Shown here: piece after piece, positions 6,421-12,476 of the stretch
Layout: every line of letters begins with the position of its first letter
How positions within the stretch are numbered: the stretch's first letter is position 1
Assembly: GCA_900762815.1 (NCBI GenBank)
Contig: CAAFHX010000086.1
Coordinates: 1-12,476 of the forward strand
DNA from: Candidatus Avelusimicrobium facis
GTDB lineage: Bacteria; Elusimicrobiota; Elusimicrobia; Elusimicrobiales; Elusimicrobiaceae
Direction of reading: 5' to 3'
DNA length: 12,476 nucleotides
The notes under the pieces: model-generated
Database searches by the model: none
What the model was told of the DNA's origin: nothing
The model's input: the letters and a program-made list of their open reading frames with translations, nothing else
Translations under genes and position numbers: made by a program

Positions 6421-6457
6421 GCTAAATTTTGCCTATACGCAAAATTTAGCAAAAAAA
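6414..6457. repeat. Perfect 19-bp palindrome upstream of the cysteine-rich pilin
   Basis: T7-GCTAAATTTTGC (6414-6432) is perfectly complementary to GCAAAATTTAGC-A7 (6439-6457) across a six-base centre CTATAC; the A-run continues to 6461. The hairpin core is not followed by a T-run in either direction, so it is not a classic terminator. It overlaps the likely pilin promoter and could be an operator or a leader hairpin. Confidence 0.75.
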
Positions 6458-6471
6458 AAAACATTAGGCAA
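6443..6471 (-). promoter_or_regulatory. Candidate promoter of the cysteine-rich pilin gene
   Basis: On the minus strand, TTGCCT (complement of 6466-6471) and TAAATT (complement of 6443-6448) are 17 bases apart, with a TGC extension before the -10 box. The -10 box lies in one arm of the 19-bp palindrome, so factor binding or DNA extrusion there could affect expression. The match to consensus is moderate. Confidence 0.35.
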
Positions 6472-6500
6472 GCCCTTTAAAATCAGGTAGGCAACTTCCA

Positions 6501-6533
6501 CAAAAACGGGGTGCAAGGCGTACCTTGCACCCC
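6501..6533 (-). terminator. Terminator of the NifU-like/GGGtGRT operon
   Basis: GGGGTGCAAGG (6508-6518) and CCTTGCACCCC (6523-6533) form a perfect 11-bp stem with a four-base loop. On the minus strand it is followed by GTTTTTG. It starts 22 bases after the stop codon at 6556. Confidence 0.88.
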
Positions 6534-6555
6534 CTATTCAAAGACGAAGAGTCTT

Positions 6556-7551
6556 TTATTTGGCTTGGCTGACGGCCACGGCAACAGCCACCGTCGCGCC
6601 GACCATCGGGTTATTCCCCATGCCGATCAGGCCCATCATTTCCACGTGCGCCGGAACGGAGGAAGACCCCGCAAACTGCGCATCACCGTGCATGCGGCCC
6701 ATGGTGTCGGTCATGCCGTAAGAGGCAGGACCTGCGGCCATATTGTCCGGGTGGAGCGTGCGGCCCGTGCCGCCGCCGGAAGCCACGGAGAAATATTTTT
6801 TGCCGTTTTCAATGGCCCATTTCTTATAGGTGCCGGCCACCGGGTGCTGGAAGCGGGTCGGGTTGGTGGAGTTGCCGGTAATGGATACGTCCACGCCCTC
6901 GTGGCGCATAATGGCCACGCCTTCGTTCACGTCGTCTGCGCCGTAGCATTTCACTTTGGCTTTATCGCCGTCGGAGAAAGCTTTTTCGCTGACGATTTTC
7001 AGCTCGCCGGTTTTATAATCGTATTCGGTTTCCACCGAGGTAAACCCGTTAATGCGGGAAATAATGTACGCCGCGTCTTTGCCCAAGCCGTTCAAAATCA
7101 CGCGCAAGGGCTCTTTGCGCACCTTGTTGGCGGTGCGGGCGATACCGATGGCGCCTTCGGCAGCGGCAAAGCTCTCATGCCCGGCCAAAAAGCAGAAGCA
7201 TTTGGTTTCTTCGCGCAGCAACATCGCACCCAAATTACCATGGCCCAAGCCCACGGCGCGCTGGTCGGCCACGGAGCCCGGGATGCAGAAGCTCTGCAAG
7301 CCCACGCCGATTTTTTCGGCGGCTTCGGCGGCGCTCTTTACGCCGGATTTCAAGGCAATGGCCGCACCCACGGTGTAGGCCCACACGGCATTGTCAAAAG
7401 CGATGGGCTGAATGCCCTTGACGATTTTTTCCACGTCAATGCCTTTGTCTAAGCAGATTTGACGCGCTTCTTCCAAATCTTTAATGCCGGCGGCTTTCAG
7501 CGCGGCGTTGATTTTGTCAATTCTTCTTTCGTATCCTTCAAACGTAATCAT
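6556..7551 (-). CDS. GGGtGRT family protein, function unknown
   Basis: A 331-residue soluble-looking protein with the signature GGGTGRTLHPDNMAAGPASY (259-278), which defines the GGGtGRT family (Pfam PF14057, from memory); no biochemical role is known to me. Further striking stretches are CIPGSVADQRAVGLGHGNLGAM (about 89-110), KCFCFLAGHESFAAAEGAIG (117-136) and MHGDAQFAGSSSVPAHVEMM (287-306), all rich in Gly, His and polar residues suited to ligand or metal binding. There is no signal peptide or membrane segment. AGGAG (complement of 7561-7565) lies nine bases upstream. It starts 18 bases after the NifU-like gene, so the two are co-transcribed, which suggests a shared role around an iron-sulfur or metal cofactor. 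The family call is firm; the function is open. Confidence 0.85.
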   Translation of the reverse strand: MITFEGYERRIDKINAALKAAGIKDLEEARQICLDKGIDVEKIVKGIQPIAFDNAVWAYTVGAAIALKSGVKSAAEAAEKIGVGLQSFCIPGSVADQRAVGLGHGNLGAMLLREETKCFCFLAGHESFAAAEGAIGIARTANKVRKEPLRVILNGLGKDAAYIISRINGFTSVETEYDYKTGELKIVSEKAFSDGDKAKVKCYGADDVNEGVAIMRHEGVDVSITGNSTNPTRFQHPVAGTYKKWAIENGKKYFSVASGGGTGRTLHPDNMAAGPASYGMTDTMGRMHGDAQFAGSSSVPAHVEMMGLIGMGNNPMVGATVAVAVAVSQAK

Positions 7552-7569
7552 AAAAGTTCTCTCCTGGGC

Positions 7570-8271
7570 TTACTCTTTGCGGGGGTCAATTTTCTTGACG
7601 GCTTCGTCAAAGCGGCCGTAGGTTTTGACGTTGGCTTCAAAGGCCTTTTGGGCGTCGTCGCCTTTCTTAATGGCGTCCATCATTTTACCCAAGTTGACAA
7701 ATTTGTAGCCGATGATTTCGTTGTTCTTGTCCAAGCCGATTTCCAGCACATAGCCTTCGGCCATTTCCAAATAGCGGGGGCCTTTGGCCTGCGTGCCGTA
7801 CATCGTGCCCACCTGAGAGCGGTGGCCTTTGCCCAAGTCTTCCATGCCGGCGCCCACGGGCAAGCCGTCGTCGGAAAACGCACTCTGCGTGCGGCCGTAA
7901 ACAATTTGCAGGAACAGCTCGCGCATGGCGGTGTTAATGGCATCGCACACCAGGTCGGAGTTCAACGCTTCCAAAATGGTTTTACCCGGCAAAATTTCCG
8001 CCGCCATGGCCGCAGAGTGCGTCATGCCGGAGCAGCCCAAGGTTTCCACCAAGGCTTCTTTAATCACGCCACCCTTGACGTTCAAGGTCAGCTTGCAGGC
8101 GCCCTGTTGGGGCGCGCACCAACCCACACCGTGGGTCAGACCGCTAATATCGGTGATTTGTTTGGCTTTTACCCATTTTCCTTCTTCGGGAATCGGGGCC
8201 GGATCATGTTTGGCGCCTTTGCAGACGCAGCACATTTCCTTTACTTCGGGGGTGCATTTTTCGCAGCTCAT
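7570..8271 (-). CDS. NifU/IscU-like iron-sulfur cluster scaffold protein
   Basis: A 233-residue protein with an IscU-like core. Cysteines suited to cluster binding are in GWCAPQQGAC (Cys52, Cys59), LGCSGMTHSAAM (Cys80) and DLVCDAIN (Cys109), with the GKTILEAL segment (96-103) typical of the fold. The C-terminal ~100 residues extend past a normal IscU (~130). The N-terminus carries an extra cluster (Cys3, Cys6, Cys14, Cys15, Cys17) that could bind zinc or a cluster. The start at 8271 is chosen because AGGAGA lies just upstream and translation from there gives MSCEKC; a longer frame would read through the promoter. No cysteine desulfurase gene is adjacent, unlike isc, suf or nif operons. It is probably a dedicated scaffold or carrier for the downstream GGGtGRT protein. 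Confidence 0.8.
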   Translation of the reverse strand: MSCEKCTPEVKEMCCVCKGAKHDPAPIPEEGKWVKAKQITDISGLTHGVGWCAPQQGACKLTLNVKGGVIKEALVETLGCSGMTHSAAMAAEILPGKTILEALNSDLVCDAINTAMRELFLQIVYGRTQSAFSDDGLPVGAGMEDLGKGHRSQVGTMYGTQAKGPRYLEMAEGYVLEIGLDKNNEIIGYKFVNLGKMMDAIKKGDDAQKAFEANVKTYGRFDEAVKKIDPRKE

Positions 8272-8304
8272 TGAATTCTCCTGTAGGGATAAATAAATCT
8301 TACT

Positions 8305-8334
8305 TTTATATTTTACAAAATCCGCGCCGCACAA
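8305..8334 (-). promoter_or_regulatory. Candidate promoter of the NifU-like operon
   Basis: On the minus strand, TTGTGC (complement of 8329-8334) and TATAAA (complement of 8305-8310) are 18 bases apart; the -10 box is 33 bases before the start codon. It lies in a 139-bp divergent region shared with serC. Confidence 0.4.
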
Positions 8335-8352
8335 AACAGCCCCAAAAAACGG

Positions 8353-8381
8353 TTGCATTGCATGGCAAACATTTTTACAAT
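8353..8381 (+). promoter_or_regulatory. Promoter of the serC-serA-DUF1015 operon
   Basis: TTGCAT (8353-8358) and TACAAT (8376-8381) are separated by exactly 17 bases, and the start codon is 29 bases beyond the -10 box. The -10 box matches five of six consensus positions, the -35 three of six. I see no riboswitch-like structure in the short leader. Confidence 0.55.
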
Positions 8382-8410
8382 GAAAGTATATCTTACCACA
8401 GGAGAATAAA

Positions 8411-9586
8411 ATGAGCATAAAACTAAATACAGCCGATTTGCCTACATCCACTTTTACTTGCGGGCCCAGCCAGGGGCACCCGGTCATCCGCCAAACTCCG
8501 CTGAGCCAAACCTTGTTTGAGCGCAGCCACCGCGCCAAAGATATTTCCACCGACGGCCTGTACAAAGAAGCCACCGCCAATTTGCGCCAGCTGTTGGCGC
8601 TGCCGGACGATTATACCGTCATCTTTTTTATGGGCGGGGCGACCCCGGCTTTAGACGCCGTGGCCTGGAGCCTGACCACAAACTCCATTTCCGGCCTCAG
8701 CTTTGGGGCGTTTTCCAAGCTGTGGTGCAAAAAAATCGCCGGCTGCTTGGAAGAGAGCGTAAAAAAGGATTTCAAAGAGGCCGCCGAGGGAGAATTCTTC
8801 CCCCAAGAGCAGCCCGACTACCAAGCCAGCTTGGTCGTGCTGACCCCCAACGAAACCTCCACCGGGGCCCAAATCCCCGACGACTATCTCGCCCACGCCT
8901 GGAAAGCCAAAGGGCCCGACACGCTGGTAGCTTGGGACTGCACCTCTTGCGCCGGCGGACGCGCCTTGCCCAAAAACCAATTTGACGTGATGGTCTTCTC
9001 CATGCAAAAATGCTTTGGCGTAGGCGGCGGCAGCAGCGTGATTATTTTAAGCCCGGCCGCCGTGGCGCGCATAGAAGAGGCCAAAAAATACCGCCGCATT
9101 CCTTATAGCCTGGACCTTTCCTACGCCGTGCAAAAAGCGCAGGAAAAGGCGCAAACGGTCAATACGCCCAGCACCACCAATATTTGGATGTTCAACCAAG
9201 CGTGCAAATGGATGAACGACAACGGCGGTTTAAAAGCCATGGACGTGCTGTGCCGCCAACACGCGCAGTATTTGCTGCAATGGGCCGCAGGCACCGATTG
9301 GCTGCGCCCGCTGATTGCCGATGAGGCGCACCGCTCTTACACCACGCTGACCCTGGAAGTAACCGACCCCAAGTTAGACGCAGCCGAAATCAGCAAAGCC
9401 TTAAAAGCCACCGGGCTGCCCAACCTGCAGGACGGGATTAAAAAATATTCCGCCGTCAAACAAAACTCGCTGCGCATTGCCTGCTTTCCTTTCGTGGATA
9501 TTCACGGCGTAGAACAATACAAAAAATTAACCCAAGCCGTAGACGCCATTGTGGCCGCTCTGCGTGCGCAAACGGAGGCAAAATGA
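8411..9586 (+). CDS. serC: Phosphoserine aminotransferase
   Basis: A PLP enzyme of the class V aminotransferase fold that converts 3-phosphohydroxypyruvate and glutamate to phosphoserine and 2-oxoglutarate. It has 391 residues, slightly longer than the usual ~360. Motifs: FTCGPSQGHP near the N-terminus (15-24), ERSHRAKD (37-44; SHR is characteristic of SerC), LLALPDDYTVIFFMGGATPA (61-80), LTPNETSTG (144-152), AWDCTSCAGG with the PLP-binding Asp176, and SMQKCFGVGGG with the Schiff-base Lys200. AGGAGA (8400-8405) sits five bases before the start. Its stop overlaps the serA start by four bases (ATGA), so translation is coupled. Substrate assignment is supported by the adjacent serA. Confidence 0.9.
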   Translation: MSIKLNTADLPTSTFTCGPSQGHPVIRQTPLSQTLFERSHRAKDISTDGLYKEATANLRQLLALPDDYTVIFFMGGATPALDAVAWSLTTNSISGLSFGAFSKLWCKKIAGCLEESVKKDFKEAAEGEFFPQEQPDYQASLVVLTPNETSTGAQIPDDYLAHAWKAKGPDTLVAWDCTSCAGGRALPKNQFDVMVFSMQKCFGVGGGSSVIILSPAAVARIEEAKKYRRIPYSLDLSYAVQKAQEKAQTVNTPSTTNIWMFNQACKWMNDNGGLKAMDVLCRQHAQYLLQWAAGTDWLRPLIADEAHRSYTTLTLEVTDPKLDAAEISKALKATGLPNLQDGIKKYSAVKQNSLRIACFPFVDIHGVEQYKKLTQAVDAIVAALRAQTEAK

Positions 9587-10548
9587 ATATTTTAATTGCG
9601 GACAAATTCCCCAAACACTGGGCCGAAGTGCTGGCCAAACAGGGGCATAAAATCACGTCCGACCCGGCCTTGGATGAAAACACCTTGCCCGCGGCCATAA
9701 AGGACCAGGAAATTTTAATCGTGCGCAGCACCAAAGTGCCCGCCGCTGTCATAGACGCGGGCAATGCCCTCCAGCTGATTATCCGCGCCGGGGCCGGCAC
9801 CAACACCATTGACGTCCAACACGCCGCCGAAAAAGGCGTGGCCGTGTGCAACTGCCCCGGCACCAATTCCATCGCCGTGGCTGAGCTGGCCTTTGGGCTC
9901 ATCTTGGCCTTGGACCGCCGCATTTACCACAACACGCGCGATTTACGCGAAGGCAAATGGAATAAAAGCGAATACGGCAAGGCCAAGGGGCTGTTCGGCC
10001 GCACCTTGGGCATTATCGGGCTGGGCGCCATCGGCCGGGAGGTGGCAAAACGCGCAGAAGCCTTCGGCATGAAGGTCGTCGCCTATGACCCCAACGACAA
10101 GGCCGAGGTGTTCCGTGCCGCCGGTGTTACGCCGGAGCCGGACATTTACACCTTGGCCGCCATGAGCGATGTGATTACCGTGCATATCCCCGAAACGCCG
10201 CAAACCAAAGGCATGTTCAACAAAAAGTTTTTTGACGCTATGAAAGACGGCGCGATTTTTATCAATGCCGCGCGCGGCGGGCTGGTGGTCGCCAAAGACT
10301 TGGCCGAGGCCGTCAAAACCAAGGGCCTCAAGGCCGGGCTGGACGTGTATGAAAACGAACCCAAAGCCACGGACACCGCCTTTGATTATTCCCCCTATGC
10401 CGGGGCGGAAACTCTCTACGGCACGCACCACATCGGCGCCAGCACCGACCAAGCCCAAGACGCCGTGGCCGAATGCACCGTGGACATTATCAACGAATAT
10501 GCCTCCACGGGGAAATTTTTGCACCAGGTGAACAAATGGCAACAGTAA
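9583..10548 (+). CDS. serA: D-3-phosphoglycerate dehydrogenase, short form
   Basis: Oxidises 3-phosphoglycerate to 3-phosphohydroxypyruvate with NAD, the first step of the phosphorylated serine pathway. The 321 residues cover only the substrate- and NAD-binding domains of the D-2-hydroxyacid dehydrogenase family. The C-terminal ACT domain that mediates serine inhibition in longer SerA forms is absent, so feedback control must differ. Visible are the NAD fold GLGAIG (146-151) with acidic Asp169 after the second strand, and catalytic Arg231 (NAARGGLV), Glu259 (DVYENEP) and His283 (THHIGAST). GGAGG (9574-9578) precedes the start inside the end of serC. The 3' end overlaps the DUF1015 gene by 13 bases. 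Confidence 0.9.
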   Translation: MNILIADKFPKHWAEVLAKQGHKITSDPALDENTLPAAIKDQEILIVRSTKVPAAVIDAGNALQLIIRAGAGTNTIDVQHAAEKGVAVCNCPGTNSIAVAELAFGLILALDRRIYHNTRDLREGKWNKSEYGKAKGLFGRTLGIIGLGAIGREVAKRAEAFGMKVVAYDPNDKAEVFRAAGVTPEPDIYTLAAMSDVITVHIPETPQTKGMFNKKFFDAMKDGAIFINAARGGLVVAKDLAEAVKTKGLKAGLDVYENEPKATDTAFDYSPYAGAETLYGTHHIGASTDQAQDAVAECTVDIINEYASTGKFLHQVNKWQQ

Positions 10549-11768
10549 AACCTTTCCGCGGGTATCGTCCCGCCGCGCAGGCCGAGCGCATCGCCTGCCC
10601 GCCGTATGACGTGATTAACTCCCGCGAAGCGCGGGAAATGGCCAAGGGCAATCCCTTTTCCTTTTTGCATGTGGAAAAGCCGGAAATTGACCTGCCCGAA
10701 GAAGTGGACCTCTACGACGCGCGGGTATACGCCAAGGGCCGCGAAAATTTGGACAATTTTATTGCACGCGGCCTGCTGGTGCAAGACAGCAAACCTTGCT
10801 TTTATATTTACGCGCAAACGATGAACGGCCGCACCCAATACGGGTTGGTGGCCGCCGTCAGCGCGCAAGAATACGACGACGGTGTCATCCGCAAGCATGA
10901 GCTGACCCGCAAGGACAAAGAGGCCGACCGCACCCGCCACGTAGACACCTTGAGTGCCACCACGGGCCCGGTCTTTTTGACCTACCCGGACCAGCCGGAG
11001 ATGGACGCACGCGTACAGGCGCTGGCGCAAAAAGCCCCGGCGTACCAATTCACCACACCCGACGGCATCGGCCACAGCTTTTGGGTGATGGACGACGACA
11101 AGGACATCGCCGCCGTAACCAAGATTTTTGAGCGCTTGCCCGTGCTCTATATTGCCGACGGGCACCACCGCTCCGCTTCCGCCGCCGCCGTGGCGCGCAA
11201 ACGCAAAGCGGCCAATCCGCACCACACCGGGCAAGAGAGTTACAACTTCTTTTTGGCGGTGATTTTCCCCTCCAACCAGCTCTATATTATGGACTACAAC
11301 CGCTTGGTCAAGGACTTAAACGGCCTGGACAAAGCGCAGTTTTTAGAGAAAGTGCATGAAAAATTTGAGGTGGAAAAAACGGGCCAAGCCCGGCCCGGCG
11401 CCCGCCATCAATTCGGTATGTACTTAGACGGGGAGTGGTACACCTTGCGCGCGAAGGACGGCAGCTTTGACGCACAAGACCCCGTGGCCGCGCTGGATGT
11501 GAGCATTTTGCAAAACAATTTGCTCGCGCCCGTGCTGGGCATTGGCGACCCGCGCACCGATAAGCGGATTAACTTTGTGGGCGGCATCCGTGGGTTGGGC
11601 GAGCTGGAAAAGCGCGTCAACAGCGGCGAATACCAAGTGGCATTTTCTATGTTTCCCACGTCTATAGAGGAGCTGATGAAGGTGGCCGACGCCCACTTGA
11701 TTATGCCCCCCAAATCCACGTGGTTTGAGCCCAAGCTGCGCAGCGGACTGGTTACCTACAAATATTGA
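10536..11768 (+). CDS. DUF1015 family protein, possible serine kinase/phosphoserine enzyme
   Basis: A 410-residue cytoplasmic protein of the DUF1015 family. Family marks are ACPPYDVIN (20-28), a charged HELTRKDKEADRTRH block (121-135), YIADGHHRSASA (205-216) and a C-terminal MFPTSIEELMKVADA segment. The DGHHR motif resembles the ParB/sulfiredoxin-like fold and the archaeal free-serine kinase SerK, where an equivalent motif is at the active site; this comparison is from memory. The start at 10536 has AGGTG (10526-10530) just upstream; an earlier in-frame ATG at 10473 lies well inside serA. Overlap with serA by 13 bases implies tight coupling, and the serC-serA-DUF1015 order is, to my knowledge, recurrent in diverse bacteria. 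It may interconvert serine and phosphoserine, supplying the missing SerB step, but this is inference. Confidence 0.85.
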   Translation: MATVKPFRGYRPAAQAERIACPPYDVINSREAREMAKGNPFSFLHVEKPEIDLPEEVDLYDARVYAKGRENLDNFIARGLLVQDSKPCFYIYAQTMNGRTQYGLVAAVSAQEYDDGVIRKHELTRKDKEADRTRHVDTLSATTGPVFLTYPDQPEMDARVQALAQKAPAYQFTTPDGIGHSFWVMDDDKDIAAVTKIFERLPVLYIADGHHRSASAAAVARKRKAANPHHTGQESYNFFLAVIFPSNQLYIMDYNRLVKDLNGLDKAQFLEKVHEKFEVEKTGQARPGARHQFGMYLDGEWYTLRAKDGSFDAQDPVAALDVSILQNNLLAPVLGIGDPRTDKRINFVGGIRGLGELEKRVNSGEYQVAFSMFPTSIEELMKVADAHLIMPPKSTWFEPKLRSGLVTYKY

Positions 11769-11804
11769 CCCGATATTTCCGCCGATAAAGAAATGACCCA
11801 CACA

Positions 11805-11834
11805 AAACCCCCGCGCCCAAAGGCACGGGGGTTT
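11805..11834. terminator. Bidirectional terminator between DUF1015 and the right-end pilin
   Basis: AAACCCCCG (11805-11813) pairs with CGGGGGTTT (11826-11834), continued by GCC/GGC around a CAAA loop with one C-A mismatch. It lies 36 bases after the plus-strand DUF1015 stop and 17 bases after the minus-strand pilin stop. Short T-runs exist on both strands (TTTG on plus, TTTTG on minus), so it can serve both convergent genes, with modest tails. Confidence 0.75.
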
Positions 11835-11851
11835 GTAGTTGACTACAAATT

Positions 11852-12469
11852 TTACCCTTCAATACCACCGGAGCCGGGGGTACCGCCGGGGTTGGTGTTA
11901 CCACCGGGAGCAGGAGCCGCCGTAACCTGCTGCCCATCGCTGGTGCAAGCCGAACCGGTTACCTCGTCTACGCCGCAGAAGTCGGCGCACAAGGCTTTGG
12001 ACGCTTCCAATACTTTTTCCGTACCGCCGGCCGTGCAGGTAACCGTCGTGCTCTGGTACGGGCGGCTCAAGTTATAGTTATACTGGCTGTTGTTCACGCG
12101 GGTAGCCGTGGCTTTGGCCGTAGCATACCCTGTGCCGCCTTCCAAAGTAATGGCAAAGCCGTTGCCACAGTTAGCGCCGCTGGCAGCCGCAGCATGCGTG
12201 CCCGATTTCAATTTCGTGCAGAAAGTAGCGGTCGCTTCAGAAGTCGGGGACACATCCAAGCCGCTGAATTTGCCGGCATAGTTGTTCATCTTCATGTAGC
12301 GTCTTTGTTGCGCTTGGGCAATGTTGCCCAGCAAGCCTTGGGCTTCCGTCATGCGGGCACGTTCCACCGCTTTGAAGTAAGCGGGCAAGGCCATCGCGGC
12401 CAAAATACCGATGATGAGTACCACCACCAGCAATTCAATCAAGGTGAAACCTTGTTTCTTATTCATCAT
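11852..12469 (-). CDS. Type IV prepilin / pseudopilin
   Basis: A 205-residue pilin-like protein probably processed by prepilin peptidase and assembled in a pilus or type II pseudopilus. The leader ends at Gly7, followed by the mature FTLIELLVVVLIIGILAAMALP with Glu at +5 (residue 12), a canonical class III signal. An amphipathic helix follows (AVERARMTEAQGLLGNIAQAQ) and then a globular head with six cysteines (84, 101, 145, 161, 165, 175), likely disulfide-bonded. The end (about 184-205) is a Pro/Gly/Asn-rich tail. Two adjacent ATG codons (12469 and 12466) are possible starts; the ribosome binding site lies beyond the window, so the choice is open. The MNKKQGFTLIELL form is common among Elusimicrobiota pilins. 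The coding region is complete. Confidence 0.9.
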   Translation of the reverse strand: MMNKKQGFTLIELLVVVLIIGILAAMALPAYFKAVERARMTEAQGLLGNIAQAQQRRYMKMNNYAGKFSGLDVSPTSEATATFCTKLKSGTHAAAASGANCGNGFAITLEGGTGYATAKATATRVNNSQYNYNLSRPYQSTTVTCTAGGTEKVLEASKALCADFCGVDEVTGSACTSDGQQVTAAPAPGGNTNPGGTPGSGGIEG

Positions 12470-12476
12470 TTTAATC

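Noticed and set aside
6421..6450. Palindrome as a classic bidirectional terminator
   Set aside because: Each arm is preceded by T and followed by A in both directions, the reverse of what a hairpin-plus-T-run terminator needs; a separate good terminator for the upstream operon is at 6501-6533.
6511..8274. Two long plus-strand open frames opposite the NifU-like/GGGtGRT operon
   Set aside because: His/Phe/Gly-rich antisense shadows without start signals; the minus-strand genes have family motifs, ribosome binding sites, promoter and terminator.
8272..8410. Riboswitch or T-box in front of serC
   Set aside because: Only about 25 bases separate the predicted transcription start from the start codon, too short, and no conserved structure is visible.

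Overview
The window most resembles a gut- or host-associated member of the phylum Elusimicrobiota. This is inferred from two prepilin genes, one with the N-terminus typical of that group's many pseudopilins (MNKKQGFTLIELLVVVLIIG), together with a Gram-negative-type secreted repeat protein and an rpsB-tsf-pyrH-frr cluster. No rRNA or other taxonomic marker is present, so the assignment is tentative. The base composition is moderately GC-rich and looks even across the window. I see no insertion sequence, phage gene, tRNA or CRISPR array.

Layout. Positions 1-359 are non-coding and hold a composite palindromic repeat, then a probable promoter for a small exported protein built from nine ~14-residue repeats (360-920). 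A terminator follows, and its T-tract runs directly into the extended -10 promoter of the translation cluster: rpsB (S2 with a long charged tail), a strong hairpin, tsf, a terminator, then pyrH and frr, each with its own extended -10 promoter. Convergent terminators at 4607-4674 separate this block from a minus-strand gene for a 554-residue prepilin-like protein with about 60 cysteines and 49-residue repeats. Upstream of that gene is a leader with two nested palindromes. Next is a minus-strand two-gene operon: a NifU/IscU-like scaffold protein, then a GGGtGRT-family protein of unknown function. It is transcribed divergently from serC-serA-DUF1015, whose reading frames overlap. A bidirectional terminator-like hairpin separates this operon from a second, ordinary prepilin gene at the right edge (11852-12469, minus strand).

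How the genes relate. The left half is translation and nucleotide housekeeping: S2 and EF-Ts, UMP kinase, and ribosome recycling factor. serC and serA encode the first two steps of the phosphorylated serine pathway. The coupled DUF1015 gene carries a ParB/serine-kinase-like DGHHR motif and may act on the same metabolites, since no serB is visible. The NifU-like/GGGtGRT pair looks like a small uncharacterised iron-sulfur module. The two pilin-like genes are likely processed and assembled by type IV pilus or type II secretion machinery encoded elsewhere. The least explained items are the cysteine-rich repeat pilin and its leader, the NifU-like/GGGtGRT pair, the DUF1015 protein in the serine operon, and the composite repeat at the left end.
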